This document shows positions 18,719-27,432 of a stretch of 64,000 nucleotides of DNA, in pieces. Each line of letters begins with the position of its first letter. Within the stretch, counting starts at the first letter, position 1. Source of the stretch: Aromatoleum diolicum (GTDB lineage Bacteria; Pseudomonadota; Gammaproteobacteria; Burkholderiales; Rhodocyclaceae); assembly GCF_012910955.1 (NCBI RefSeq), contig NZ_WTVQ01000007.1, positions 98,070 through 162,069 on the forward strand, written 5' to 3'. Under the pieces are notes generated by a model, which was not told the origin of the DNA, did no database searches, and saw only the letters and a list, made by a program, of their open reading frames with translations. A program made the position numbers and the translations under genes.

Positions 18719-19882
18719 TCAATGGGTGGCAAACAGGCGCGAGAGCCAGCCCTTGCCGTTTTTTTCCTGCACGGTGTCGAGCGATGCGGCGATTTCGCGC
18801 AAGGCTTTCGTCACCGGACTGTTCTTTGCCAAGCGTGCAATCGGCTCGCCCTGATTCACCGATGCGGCGACCTCCTCGTAACAATTCGGCACAGCCTTGA
18901 ACACCTTCGCATTCACCGTGCGCTCCAGATCCTGCAAGCCGATCTCGGCGTTCTTTTGGTGGCGATTGACGATCAGTCCGACCTTCGACATTGGATACCC
19001 GAGCGACATCAGTACCGCAACCAGCCGCTTTGCCTCGCGGATGAACGGCAAGGTAAGTTGCACCACCGGAAAGATCATGTCGGCCATGTCGAATGGCTGC
19101 AGGCTGACTGCATCGAGCGAGCGGCCGACGTCGACGATGACGAAGTCGTAGTTTGCGCGTGCTACCTTCAGGATCGCCTCGACGTGTTCGGGCTTTACGT
19201 CGGTGGCGTGCGCAGGATCTTCCGGGGCCGCGAGCAGATGGAAATCGGGCGCGACCTCGATCATCGCCGATGCAAGAAATGCGGCGTCCAGCCGATGGAT
19301 TTGCTGGCACACCAGTGCGAGATTGCTCGCAGGTTTCTGGTCGGTGACGTACATCGCGGCGTCGCCGAACTGCAGGTTCAGATCGATCAGCGCGACCCGC
19401 TTGCCATGCACCGCCGCCAGCACCCACGCGAGATTCGTCGCAAGAAAAGTCGCGCCGCTGCCGCCTTTGCACGAGGTCATTGCGAGGATCTTGCCGTCCG
19501 CGACGGGGCTCCCGGTGACACCGCGCTTGTGCGCGATACGTGCCAATGCAGCGTGCAGCGCTTCGGTAGTCGGTGCGCTGGGTAGTACCTCGCGCACTCC
19601 GGCGCGGAACGCCTTGAGCAGGAAGTCGGATGAGGTCTCGGCAGTGATCACGATCGGGTCGATCTGCGGATAACGAAGCGTCATTTGCTCGAGAGCAGCG
19701 AGGCCGCTCGCCTTGAACGCATCGAGCACGACGATATCGGGGATTGTGCCGTTGACCGCGCCAATCGGCTCGCTCGACGTCGCATGACCGACTGCAACGT
19801 CCATCATCTTGCCGGCCTGAGCCAGCGCTCCACGAAGGCGCTCGGCGTTGTCATTGCTGTCGGAAAGGATCTTGATTTTCAT
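18719..19882 (-). CDS. tadZ: Tad localisation ATPase TadZ/CpaE
   Basis: The 387-aa protein has an N-terminal receiver-like domain (about 1-125, without obvious phosphorylation function) and a ParA/MinD-type ATPase domain. The deviant Walker A is KGGSGAT, in which alanine replaces the lysine of the usual KGGxGKT; this variant is common in TadZ/CpaE. TadZ marks the pole or site for pilus assembly and recruits TadA. I use the ATG at 19880-19882 because GAGGA lies 7 bases upstream; an in-frame GTG 6 bases earlier is also possible. Confidence 0.9.
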   Translation of the reverse strand: MKIKILSDSNDNAERLRGALAQAGKMMDVAVGHATSSEPIGAVNGTIPDIVVLDAFKASGLAALEQMTLRYPQIDPIVITAETSSDFLLKAFRAGVREVLPSAPTTEALHAALARIAHKRGVTGSPVADGKILAMTSCKGGSGATFLATNLAWVLAAVHGKRVALIDLNLQFGDAAMYVTDQKPASNLALVCQQIHRLDAAFLASAMIEVAPDFHLLAAPEDPAHATDVKPEHVEAILKVARANYDFVIVDVGRSLDAVSLQPFDMADMIFPVVQLTLPFIREAKRLVAVLMSLGYPMSKVGLIVNRHQKNAEIGLQDLERTVNAKVFKAVPNCYEEVAASVNQGEPIARLAKNSPVTKALREIAASLDTVQEKNGKGWLSRLFATH

Positions 19883-19918
19883 TTCCACGTCCTCAGTTGC
19901 ATACGTTTGCTGCGTCCA

Positions 19919-20371
19919 TCATTGACACACCGGATTGTTGACGTCATCCACCTCGCTCGCTAGGCTCTCGCGCGGTAGCGTGGTGGCGAAGGCGGGCAGG
20001 TTCAGGGTGAGTGGAATGTATGGTATCAACGTAGTCACCGCGACCGGCTGGATGCGGACGGTAACTTCATCGCAAGTTTCGACGCTGCATCCCGCAGGGG
20101 AATACAGCACCTGAATATTGTCTCCTGATACCATTGGAAACAGGCTGCTCATCTTCGTTTTGATCGCCGAATCGTTGACGTCGCATACCACCGCGATTCG
20201 CGCTCCGAGCCGGGTCGCTTCTGTCGCCGTGTTCCAGTAGAAGAGCACCCGCCCCATCTCCATCACGCCAATCAGCAGGCTGAAGAACAGCCCGGCCACG
20301 AGGGCGAACTCCACTGCCGCCACGCCCCGTTGGCTCCTGTTGCCGATCTTGAAAGGCATATCCTGTTTCAT
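19919..20371 (-). CDS. tadF: TadF/TadE-like pseudopilin
   Basis: The 150-aa product has a short basic N-terminus, then RSQRGVAAVEFALVAGLFFSLLIGV. This is the TadE/TadF prepilin-like signal: cleavage after the glycine of RG, glutamate at about +5, then one membrane helix. The remaining about 110 residues are periplasmic, with three cysteines (near CDVND, AGCS, ETCDE). These pseudopilins are processed by the prepilin peptidase and needed for Flp pilus biogenesis. Its ATG overlaps the stop of the previous pseudopilin gene (TGATG), so translation is coupled. Confidence 0.85.
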   Translation of the reverse strand: MKQDMPFKIGNRSQRGVAAVEFALVAGLFFSLLIGVMEMGRVLFYWNTATEATRLGARIAVVCDVNDSAIKTKMSSLFPMVSGDNIQVLYSPAGCSVETCDEVTVRIQPVAVTTLIPYIPLTLNLPAFATTLPRESLASEVDDVNNPVCQ

Positions 20372-20817
20372 CACATCACCTGTCTCATCGTGACGCTGAT
20401 GTCGCCAAACGTGATGTTCGTTGCGACAAACGGCACCAGCGAAACAAACTGGTAACCATCGATCGTCACCGTCACCAGGTTGATCACGCCGCTACCGGTG
20501 GGCTGGTTCTGGTGCGTGCCCGGGTCGGTAATCTGGTCGTGTACCTGGACGTTTGACAAAGTTAGCCCGGGGGCAAGTGGGGTGCCGCTGCAAGTGCGAT
20601 TACCATGCACTGCGAGGCATCTGGCGGTACCCGACCCTTCGCCAGGTCCCTGTTGGGACAGGTAACGCGTGGCGTCGCGAACCGACTTTGCCAGCGTGTT
20701 GTAGTGGTATATCGCCCGCCCGAACTCGGTGATGCCAAAGGCCATCAGTATCAGCGGAATCATCACGAGGGCCAGTTCTACTGCGGCCACTCCACGTTGT
20801 TTGCGTCGGCATCTCAT
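20371..20817 (-). CDS. tadE: TadE-like pseudopilin
   Basis: The 148-aa product begins MRCRRKQRGVAAVELALVM, a TadE prepilin-like signal with cleavage expected after QRG and glutamate at about +5, followed by one membrane helix with FGITEFGRAIY. The remainder is periplasmic, with a cysteine pair (RCLAVHGNRTC). It is one of two tandem TadE/F-type genes. A start at 20895 is open but would run into tadG, and only the ATG at 20817 gives the class signature at the N-terminus. Confidence 0.85.
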   Translation of the reverse strand: MRCRRKQRGVAAVELALVMIPLILMAFGITEFGRAIYHYNTLAKSVRDATRYLSQQGPGEGSGTARCLAVHGNRTCSGTPLAPGLTLSNVQVHDQITDPGTHQNQPTGSGVINLVTVTIDGYQFVSLVPFVATNITFGDISVTMRQVM

Positions 20818-20827
20818 GGTCTGTCCC

Positions 20828-22099
20828 TCACTGGACCAGTGCCGGCACCAGCGGCCCGATGCTGCCAGGGCCCCCGACCGAACCTGCGGTGGCACAAGGG
20901 CTTGCGGAATCGCTGGCGCTGCCTCGATACTCGAGCCACACTTCCTCGCCCGCAGCCGGACCGTTTTCGCCTGTCATCGGGTGGAGCATCAGGACGCAGG
21001 CATAGCCGAGAATGGCGACCGTCTGTGGATTGGATACTTTCCATCCCTCGCAATCGACGACGGGAACCACCACCGTCCGCCGATCCGCGCCGTAACTCTG
21101 ATGTTCGGCGGCGGTGCTTGGCTTAAAGCCCTGACCTAAGGACGGCCCCTGATAGGGAGCATACAGCGATCGCGCAGATTTATAGTTGGGCAGGGCGCCC
21201 GCCGACGTCCCGGCGTAGGCGTTGAACTTCTCAGGCCAGGAAAGCTGCGTATAGCTGATACCGGTCCAATCCGGCGGTGCGGAGGTGACCGAGTCGCTGC
21301 CCTTGTAGATGCCGAAGCGCGTATTCCACGCTTTGCCGAGCGACGCAATGTTCCCCTGCTGGCCAACCTGGTTCCCCGGGCCCGGCGCTTCAAGCGTGCA
21401 TTGGCCAGAACCTTTCAGGAGATTTGCGAGTTCACTTGCACCACCGCCGTCGCCGGGCGTGAAGTCGATCCAGTCAAAGCTCCCCGTCGCGGATTCCGTG
21501 AGTTTGCTTGTCACCCATTGGCCAACGGTGAAGCCGTCGAATGGGGAGGTGGGAGGCACCCCTGGGGGTTTGCACAGGCCGATTGGGATCGCGCAGTTGG
21601 TCTGGGCCTTGCTTAAGGTTGCCACCGCGTAAGCGGAAACGTCCTGTGCGCCAAATCCCAGGACCTGCATGAACCACGGCGGGATACCTTGGGCGCGTGC
21701 GATACACATGACGAAACGCGAGTTTACATTGGCGCCCGGCATCGGCAAATAGGACTCATTTGGTGCCAGTGCGGTGTAAAAGCGGACATCCCCGGGAGCA
21801 ATCGTGACCGCGCTGCCCTGGAAGTCACGATTATTCCGGGCGGCCACGGCTGTACCCGCGGCCACTGCGTTTTCCAGGTAGCTGCTGGTGCAAGCGCCAG
21901 CCGAAGGGTCGCAAGTCAGTTCGCGGGACGCCGCCAACGCGCATGCGTCGGCCGCGTTCTGCAGTTCGGTCTTATTGACATAGAGATGACCAAGGTCCAG
22001 CGCGAGGCCGACGAAACCGACCAGCGCCACGAGCGACAGCGCAGTGATGATCGCGACGGCGCCGCGTTGCCGACGCGGAGTTGAAGAGCGGTCTCGCAT
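20828..22099 (-). CDS. tadG: TadG-like pilus assembly protein
   Basis: The 423-aa protein starts with a basic segment and RRQRGAVAIITALSLVALVG, the TadG/TadE-like membrane anchor, followed by a typical DLGHLYVNKTELQNAADACALA helix region. The rest is a large periplasmic domain without a visible von Willebrand MIDAS, unlike some longer TadG proteins. TadG-like proteins are thought to anchor or scaffold the periplasmic part of the machine. The ATG at 22099 is chosen over one 9 bases upstream because GGGAG then has workable spacing. It ends 10 bases before tadE. Confidence 0.82.
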   Translation of the reverse strand: MRDRSSTPRRQRGAVAIITALSLVALVGFVGLALDLGHLYVNKTELQNAADACALAASRELTCDPSAGACTSSYLENAVAAGTAVAARNNRDFQGSAVTIAPGDVRFYTALAPNESYLPMPGANVNSRFVMCIARAQGIPPWFMQVLGFGAQDVSAYAVATLSKAQTNCAIPIGLCKPPGVPPTSPFDGFTVGQWVTSKLTESATGSFDWIDFTPGDGGGASELANLLKGSGQCTLEAPGPGNQVGQQGNIASLGKAWNTRFGIYKGSDSVTSAPPDWTGISYTQLSWPEKFNAYAGTSAGALPNYKSARSLYAPYQGPSLGQGFKPSTAAEHQSYGADRRTVVVPVVDCEGWKVSNPQTVAILGYACVLMLHPMTGENGPAAGEEVWLEYRGSASDSASPCATAGSVGGPGSIGPLVPALVQ

Positions 22100-22124
22100 T
22101 TTGGTCATCTCCCGTGCTAACCGT

Positions 22125-22406
22125 TCAGCGCCCCGAACCGCCGCCGACCCCGATTGTCAGCACGTTGGGTTGCGGTTCTGGCTGTGTGAAGCTCTTGGCA
22201 TACTCGCCCATCGCCGCTTGTGCGGCCTTACCATCGACTCCGATGACCGGGTCGGCATTGCGCGATGCGTCCGGGGCGATAACCTGCTGTGCAGCGACGA
22301 TCCTCGCAGCTTCGCCGAAACGGGCGTCCCAGTTTGGCGAGGTGGCGGCACAGCCGGTTATGGCCAGAATCATCAGGGCACCGGTCAGTTTCGTGACTAT
22401 TTTCAT
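22125..22406 (-). CDS. Small lipoprotein in the Tad locus
   Basis: The 93-aa product has a lipoprotein signal peptide with lipobox ITGC (mature cysteine at about residue 19). The mature part of about 75 residues contains WDARFGEAARIVAAQQVI and ends in a Gly/Ser-rich tail (GVGGGSGR). I do not recognise a named family. Position between the secretin rcpA and tadG is where other Tad loci carry RcpB/CpaD-type outer-membrane helper proteins, so a pilotin-like role is a reasonable guess, though it is much shorter than CpaD. Start chosen at ATG 22404-22406, which has GAGGA upstream. Confidence 0.7.
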   Translation of the reverse strand: MKIVTKLTGALMILAITGCAATSPNWDARFGEAARIVAAQQVIAPDASRNADPVIGVDGKAAQAAMGEYAKSFTQPEPQPNVLTIGVGGGSGR

Positions 22407-22417
22407 GATCCGCGTCC

Positions 22418-24121
22418 TCACTTGGGTTCGAAGCCGCCACGGGCGGGGTCGGCTACGCCGGACGTTGCTTCCGTCCTGTCGGCCGGTGTAGGGCCATCGC
22501 CCTCGACCTTGCCGCGCCAGATTACGTCGGAGCGGCTAGGCTCGATGTAATTGTCAGTCGGCAACACGAAATCCGGGGGCAGCGGCTTTACCAGTCGCGG
22601 GGTGATGACGAACACCAGCTCCGAGCGGTCGGTCTGGAATTCCGTGCTGCGGAATAGCGCGCCCAGTACCGGGATTTCGCCGAGGAAGGGGAAGGCGCGG
22701 ATGTTCGTAGTGGTGTTGTTCTTGATCAGGCCGCCGATCGCGAAGCTCTGGCCATCCAGGAGCTGGACTGTGGTGAAGGCACGGCGCGTCGTGAAGGAGG
22801 GAAGGATCGCCAGGCCATTGACACCGGGCGCACTAAGGCCGACGCCCTCTCGGTTCAGTTCAGACACCTCGGGCCGCACGGCGAGGTTAATTCGTCCGCC
22901 TTCGAGCACTGTCGGCGTAAATTTCACCGAAACACCGAATTCCTTTTCCTCCAGCGTGACCGTCCTTGACCCACCATCGTTCTGCGACACCGGGATGAAG
23001 ATCTTGCCGCCGGCGAGGAAGCTGCCTTCCTGGCCGCTGATTGCCATCACTGTCGGCTCGGCGAGAATCTTGATCAGGCCGTCGCTCTTCAGTGCGTCGA
23101 CCCCGATCATCGTGCTGTTCTTGCCGGAAATCAGTGGAATCGTCGTAGAGTCTCCCCCGATCGTCGCATTGCCGATCGGCGCGGTGAGCGCGCTGGTGGC
23201 GCTGCTGTTGCTGAGGGAATCGACGACGCCTCCGCCGACGCGGGCTCCCACGGTACCGGAGACCTGTCCGCCGACGGCGCTCTTGCCGCCGAAAACACCC
23301 GACAGGAAGCGGATCATGGTTCCGTCACCGGACGCATACGCGCGGGTGAAGTCGATGCCGAAGCGATCGAGCACGGCTTTCGAGACCTCGGCGACTTTGA
23401 CTTCAAGCATCACCTGCTGCGGCGCCCCAACACGGAGCATGTTCAGGACCCGCGTGTTGCGCCCGCTCTCGCCGCCGCCATCTCGTACATAGGCCGAGGC
23501 GATTTCGACTGCGCGATCAACTTTCGTCGCATCGCTCACGGTGCCGGTCAGGACCAAAGAGTCATAGGCGGAACTCACCTTGATGCCGGTTTCGTCTGGC
23601 AGCAGCGTCGCAATCGCCCCCTGGACTGAAGTCACGTCCATCGCCACGGTCACGTCGAGGGCCGTGCAACCGCCAGCACGGTCGACGAGCACGACGTTGG
23701 TGGAGCCGACCGACTTGCCAAGCAGGTAGATCTCGTTCGGGCTGAGCAGTAGCACGTCGACTTGGGCGACGCCAGGGCGGCCGTCATCCTTTTTCGCCTG
23801 CTGCTGGGCGCCCTTGTCGTCCTTCGCGGCTTCAGTACTCGGGCGGGCCGCTTGGGCGTTTTCCGGGTTACCCAGCAGGATGCGCGTGACTGGCGTCTGG
23901 GGCCGAATCACCGAGGACTTGCCAACGGGGATCGTCACCATCGGCGCGATTTCGACTCGCCCGCATGGAGAACCGCCGGTGGTTGTTACGGCAACGGGTT
24001 TTCTCGCCGGTGGCGTATTAGTCACCGCTGTCTGCGCTGTGCCGGATAGCAGCAGCGCAATGATTGCCGGTGCGACAAATCGCGCGAGCCTGCGACTGGA
24101 CTTGTTTTTCTTCGTGGTCAT
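22418..24121 (-). CDS. rcpA: Tad/Flp secretin RcpA (CpaC)
   Basis: The 567-aa protein has a signal peptide (MTTKKNKSSRRLARFVAPAI onward), an N-terminal pilus-formation domain (VEIAPMVTIPVGKSSVI), a BON-like segment (VQGAIATLLPDETGIKV) and a C-terminal secretin domain with LVFVITPRLVKPLPP at the end. It forms the outer-membrane ring through which the Flp pilus exits. ATG 24121 is preferred because AGGGGA lies just upstream. It follows rcpC and precedes the small lipoprotein by 11 bases. Confidence 0.93.
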   Translation of the reverse strand: MTTKKNKSSRRLARFVAPAIIALLLSGTAQTAVTNTPPARKPVAVTTTGGSPCGRVEIAPMVTIPVGKSSVIRPQTPVTRILLGNPENAQAARPSTEAAKDDKGAQQQAKKDDGRPGVAQVDVLLLSPNEIYLLGKSVGSTNVVLVDRAGGCTALDVTVAMDVTSVQGAIATLLPDETGIKVSSAYDSLVLTGTVSDATKVDRAVEIASAYVRDGGGESGRNTRVLNMLRVGAPQQVMLEVKVAEVSKAVLDRFGIDFTRAYASGDGTMIRFLSGVFGGKSAVGGQVSGTVGARVGGGVVDSLSNSSATSALTAPIGNATIGGDSTTIPLISGKNSTMIGVDALKSDGLIKILAEPTVMAISGQEGSFLAGGKIFIPVSQNDGGSRTVTLEEKEFGVSVKFTPTVLEGGRINLAVRPEVSELNREGVGLSAPGVNGLAILPSFTTRRAFTTVQLLDGQSFAIGGLIKNNTTTNIRAFPFLGEIPVLGALFRSTEFQTDRSELVFVITPRLVKPLPPDFVLPTDNYIEPSRSDVIWRGKVEGDGPTPADRTEATSGVADPARGGFEPK

Positions 24122-24156
24122 GATGTCCCCTGCGATCCGAAATAGTTTGGAATGGG

Positions 24157-25005
24157 CTAGAAGCATTCGTTGACCTTATTGACGCCGCGGATCACTTCGA
24201 CGCAGACCTGTGCGCTGGGCACCGCCGCGGGGCGCGGTTTCGCGGACGTGCGCCGCGGGGCCGCGGTCTTGACCGGGGCCGGTGCAGGCGGCACCTCTAC
24301 CGAGGTGCGCAGCAGCATCGCCTTGGTGATGCCTGCCGTGGCGGTCGGATTCGAATCGACCTGGTTGCGCAAGACCAGCGACAGGTTGCCGACGCTGCGG
24401 GCGAGGTCCAGCCGCTCTGCCTGTTCGGGGGTAACTTCCAGCGTGACGGCATTCACCACGCGCGGCTTGGTCTCGTCGCGGTTGGCCTCCTGGGCGACGG
24501 CGAGGACCAGGATGCGCTCGAGCACGATCTTCGAGATCATCTGATCCTGATTGTTACGGTTCGCCCCCGCAGCCTCAGTATTGACCATGATGTCTACATA
24601 GTTGCCGGGTAGCGTGAAGCCGGCGACGCCGACGACGTCATTGACGCGCACGGTGATCGCGCGCTTGCCGTCGGGTACGACCGCGGACAGGCCGCCTTTC
24701 GTGCCCACGGGGGCCAAGCGCGATTCCAACACCGGTTCGCCGGGTTGGATGCCGGTGATTGCAACGCGTCCGTCAAGTGCAGCAAGATCGGTGAAGGCTC
24801 CGGTGGGGGTGCTGCCGGACGGCCAGTCCACGAGGCGGATTGCTTCCGGTGTGATACGGCCGCCAAGTTGCAGTTCAACGGCTGCAACGGCGATGCGGTT
24901 GCCGTCGGCGCCGGCCTTATCCTGCAGCCAGCGTGTTCCGAGTACGACTGCGGCAAGGCCGGCGAGCATCGCGACGAAGAGAAAGACAAGACCTTTGGCC
25001 TTCAT
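24157..25005 (-). CDS. rcpC: Flp pilus assembly protein RcpC/CpaB
   Basis: The 282-aa product has an N-terminal membrane anchor (GLVFLFVAMLAGLAAVVLG) and a SAF domain (IAVAAVELQLGGRITPEAIR, then GIQPGEPVLESRLAP), followed by the RcpC/CpaB region with AITVRVNDVVGVAGFTLPG. These proteins sit between the inner membrane and the secretin and are required for pilus assembly. The C-terminus is Pro/Ala/Lys-rich (about 235-265) and ends with two cysteines. Confidence 0.92.
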   Translation of the reverse strand: MKAKGLVFLFVAMLAGLAAVVLGTRWLQDKAGADGNRIAVAAVELQLGGRITPEAIRLVDWPSGSTPTGAFTDLAALDGRVAITGIQPGEPVLESRLAPVGTKGGLSAVVPDGKRAITVRVNDVVGVAGFTLPGNYVDIMVNTEAAGANRNNQDQMISKIVLERILVLAVAQEANRDETKPRVVNAVTLEVTPEQAERLDLARSVGNLSLVLRNQVDSNPTATAGITKAMLLRTSVEVPPAPAPVKTAAPRRTSAKPRPAAVPSAQVCVEVIRGVNKVNECF

Positions 25006-25135
25006 GTGAGTCCCCTTGTTTCCGGACCGTCAGTCACCGCCTGCCGGTCCCGTAAGTGCCCGCCGTGGCGGGCGTTCCGGTGCAGTGCCGGCGGTCACAG
25101 AACCGGCCGCCGTCGCCTCCCTCCGAATCGCGGCC

Positions 25136-26443
25136 CTAGCGGGTCGCGAAGTAGTTGTGCCAAGCCCAGTGCAGTGCGTCCGGGGTCAGTCGTGCGGGTT
25201 CGCCGAGATAGCGGGCGAGGTCGGCAATCTGATTCACCAGGTCGCGTGGATAGCACGCCAGCAGCGGCTGCCCATGCACTGCGTGATAGTCGTTCAACAG
25301 TGTCTGAAATGCGCCTTCATCAAAGGGTACGCCCCGCTCTTCGCAAACGCGCGTGAATATGTTCCTGTATTCGTCCTCATTCATCGGCCCAATGTGGATC
25401 TTGTAGCCGAGTCGGCGCAGGAAGGCAGGGTCGGCGACGTCGGACGGCATCAGGTTGGTCGAGAACACCAGTACGACGTCGAACGGCAGCGTGAACTTAG
25501 TGCCGCTATGCAGTGCCAAGTAGTCGTGATGCCGGTCCATCGGCACGATCCAGCGGTTCATCAGCTGTTCCGGCGTGACCAGTTGCCGTCCGAGGTCGTC
25601 GACGACGAACAGACCGTTGTTGGCCTTGACATGCGGCGGTGCCTGATAGAATCCTGTGCTTGCGTCATAGTCGAGATCGAGCATGCGCAGCGTCAGTTCG
25701 CCGCCGGTGATCGCCACCGGGCGGCGGCAGCGTACCCAGCGCAGGTCCGGGCGCATCAGGTTGTCGAGCACGGCGGGACGCTGGTCGTCCTCGACCGGCG
25801 AATGGATCAACGGGTCGAACACCTGGATGATCTCGCCGTCGACGAGGATCGCGTGTGGCACGGCGACGTCACCGTCGAGCAGCAGCGCAAGGCGCTCGGC
25901 GAGATAGGTCTTGCCGGCGCCGGCCGGGCCGTACATGAACAGCGCCCGGCCCGAGCCCATCGCTGCGCCGAGCTGGTCGCGTACCTCCGGCTTGATGATC
26001 AGGCCGCGGAACGCTTCGTTTACGTCCTCGCGGGTGACGCGCATCTTCGTCACCGACTGGCGCTCGACCTGGGCGACATAGGCCGTCAGGCCGACCGGTG
26101 CCGCACCGGCGTACTTGCAGCGGTTCAGGTATTCCGCTGCACGGATGCGGCCCGCGTCGGTGAGTTCGTAAAGGATGTCGCCGTCGGTCTCGCCGCGCCG
26201 GATGACCTCGCACAGGCGCTCTGCGCGCATGAAGGCGAGCAGGCTTTCCAGCACGGTCGCCGGCAGGCGCAGTTGCTGCGATAGCTCGGTGAGGCGCAAC
26301 TGGCCGCGCACGAACAGCAGCTTCGCCGCGAGTTCGACTAGGAACAACAGCGGCAGGCCGGTTTCTTCGAGCGTGCGCGGCGCCCGCGGGAAAAGGGTGG
26401 GTTCGTCGAAGGGGATTACCTTGGCGCTGGAGGGGGCGTTCAT
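25136..26443 (-). CDS. MoxR-like AAA ATPase within the Tad locus, function unknown
   Basis: The 435-aa protein has an N-terminal helical/winged-helix-like part (about 28-100, LRLTELSQQLRLPATVLESL, then YELTDAGRIRAAEYL). An AAA+ domain follows: Walker A GPAGAGKT at 172-179, a Walker B-like GLFVVDD at 277-283 (DD rather than DE), a sensor-1-type STN at 328-330 and an FLRRLGYKIHI stretch carrying possible arginine-finger residues. It is not one of the canonical Tad proteins, yet lies inside the run between tadV and rcpC with the same orientation. It could remodel a Tad component or act in regulation; neither is shown. The ATG at 26443 gives a sensible soluble N-terminus. Confidence 0.75.
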   Translation of the reverse strand: MNAPSSAKVIPFDEPTLFPRAPRTLEETGLPLLFLVELAAKLLFVRGQLRLTELSQQLRLPATVLESLLAFMRAERLCEVIRRGETDGDILYELTDAGRIRAAEYLNRCKYAGAAPVGLTAYVAQVERQSVTKMRVTREDVNEAFRGLIIKPEVRDQLGAAMGSGRALFMYGPAGAGKTYLAERLALLLDGDVAVPHAILVDGEIIQVFDPLIHSPVEDDQRPAVLDNLMRPDLRWVRCRRPVAITGGELTLRMLDLDYDASTGFYQAPPHVKANNGLFVVDDLGRQLVTPEQLMNRWIVPMDRHHDYLALHSGTKFTLPFDVVLVFSTNLMPSDVADPAFLRRLGYKIHIGPMNEDEYRNIFTRVCEERGVPFDEGAFQTLLNDYHAVHGQPLLACYPRDLVNQIADLARYLGEPARLTPDALHWAWHNYFATR

Positions 26444-26466
26444 GAGGTGGCTCCGCAAAGATCCAT

Positions 26467-27036
26467 TCAGCTCAGTGCCCAGCCGCCGGATCGGACCAGG
26501 AGAAGCTGTAACAAAGTGCCGGCAGCGATCGCCACCGCATAGGGCATGCGCCCGGCGGTCTGCTGCAGCGGCTCGAAGCGAGGGCTTTCGCCGCCCGCGG
26601 CGCGCATAGCGCTGGTGGTCAGCATGAAGCGCAGATTCAGCGCCAGTTGGCCGAAAGATCGTTGCCATAGCGCCATGACAAGGGCCAAGACACCACCGGC
26701 CGCGAAGGTTAGCATCACGACGCCAAGTGTTTGCAGCGGACCGAGAAAGGCGCCCACCATCATCATCAATTTGACGTCGCCGGCCCCCATCGCTCGCAGC
26801 GCGTAAAGGGGGAACAAGGCGGCGAAGCCTACGGCGACTCCGCCCAAGGAAGACAAAAGGCCGATTGCGCCGCCAGAGACGTCAAGGATTCCTGCGCCAG
26901 GCGCTGCCACCGCATGGATGCCGGAGGCGGCGAGTATGCCGCCGAGGACCAGGAGATTCGGCACCTTGCGCGCATGCAGATCGGAGAGCACTGCAATTGC
27001 AAGTGCGCCGAGCAGGCATGCGAGTCCGAAAGTCAT
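26467..27036 (-). CDS. tadV: Prepilin peptidase TadV/CpaA
   Basis: The 189-aa membrane protein is of the type IV prepilin peptidase family. Its catalytic aspartates are expected in SDLHARKVPN near residue 19 and in the GxGD motif MGAGDVKLMM. It lacks the N-terminal methylase domain, as is normal for TadV/CpaA. It cleaves the Flp pilins and the TadE/TadF pseudopilins after glycine. The ATG at 27036 has a GGTGG ribosome site; a GTG 9 bases upstream is a less likely start. Confidence 0.92.
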   Translation of the reverse strand: MTFGLACLLGALAIAVLSDLHARKVPNLLVLGGILAASGIHAVAAPGAGILDVSGGAIGLLSSLGGVAVGFAALFPLYALRAMGAGDVKLMMMVGAFLGPLQTLGVVMLTFAAGGVLALVMALWQRSFGQLALNLRFMLTTSAMRAAGGESPRFEPLQQTAGRMPYAVAIAAGTLLQLLLVRSGGWALS

Positions 27037-27079
27037 TTGAGCCACCGGTTAGTTCAAGAGTCATCAATGCCCTTGGTCA

Positions 27080-27117
27080 AGGATCGTGGGGCCGCCGTCC
27101 TGCGACCCAACGATCCT
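27080..27117. other. Stem-loop between flp1 and tadV
   Basis: AGGATCGTGGG (27080-27090) pairs with CCCAACGATCCT (27106-27117) with one bulged base, giving a strong stem. No T-run follows on the minus strand, so it is not a standard terminator. A structure here could stabilise the abundant pilin mRNA or lower transcription into the machine genes. Confidence 0.6.
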
Positions 27118-27140
27118 GCCGTGCAAGGCGTTTGGGCTAC

Positions 27141-27311
27141 TCAAAGAGCGCCGGCCAGCGCAGCACTGACCGCGCCGAACACGCCCTGCAGATTGGTGCC
27201 GACAAGCTGAACGCTGGCGATAATGACTACGGCGATGAGTGCCGCAATCAGACCGTATTCGATCGCTGTGACGCCTTCTTCATCCCGGATGAATTGCCTG
27301 ATCAGTTCCAT
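27141..27311 (-). CDS. flp: Flp major pilin, copy 1
   Basis: The 56-aa Flp prepilin starts MELIRQFIRDEEG. Cleavage is expected after that glycine to give mature VTAIEYGLIAALIAVVI, with the Glu-Tyr pair diagnostic of Flp pilins, then a short tail ending AALAGAL. I prefer the ATG at 27309-27311 because GGAG lies about 6 bases upstream; a further in-frame ATG 12 bases earlier has no ribosome site. It differs from copy 2 at only 6 of 56 residues, so a recent tandem duplication is likely. Confidence 0.93.
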   Translation of the reverse strand: MELIRQFIRDEEGVTAIEYGLIAALIAVVIIASVQLVGTNLQGVFGAVSAALAGAL

Positions 27312-27432
27312 TTCGATCTCCATCTATCCAAAAAGAAACAACACTGGTTTCCTGCGTACCGGTCTCGTGCTCGGCAAGGTTCGTTGGGGCACATTTCGGC
27401 AATTCCAACAAACCTTCCGTGCAAGCGCGTGC

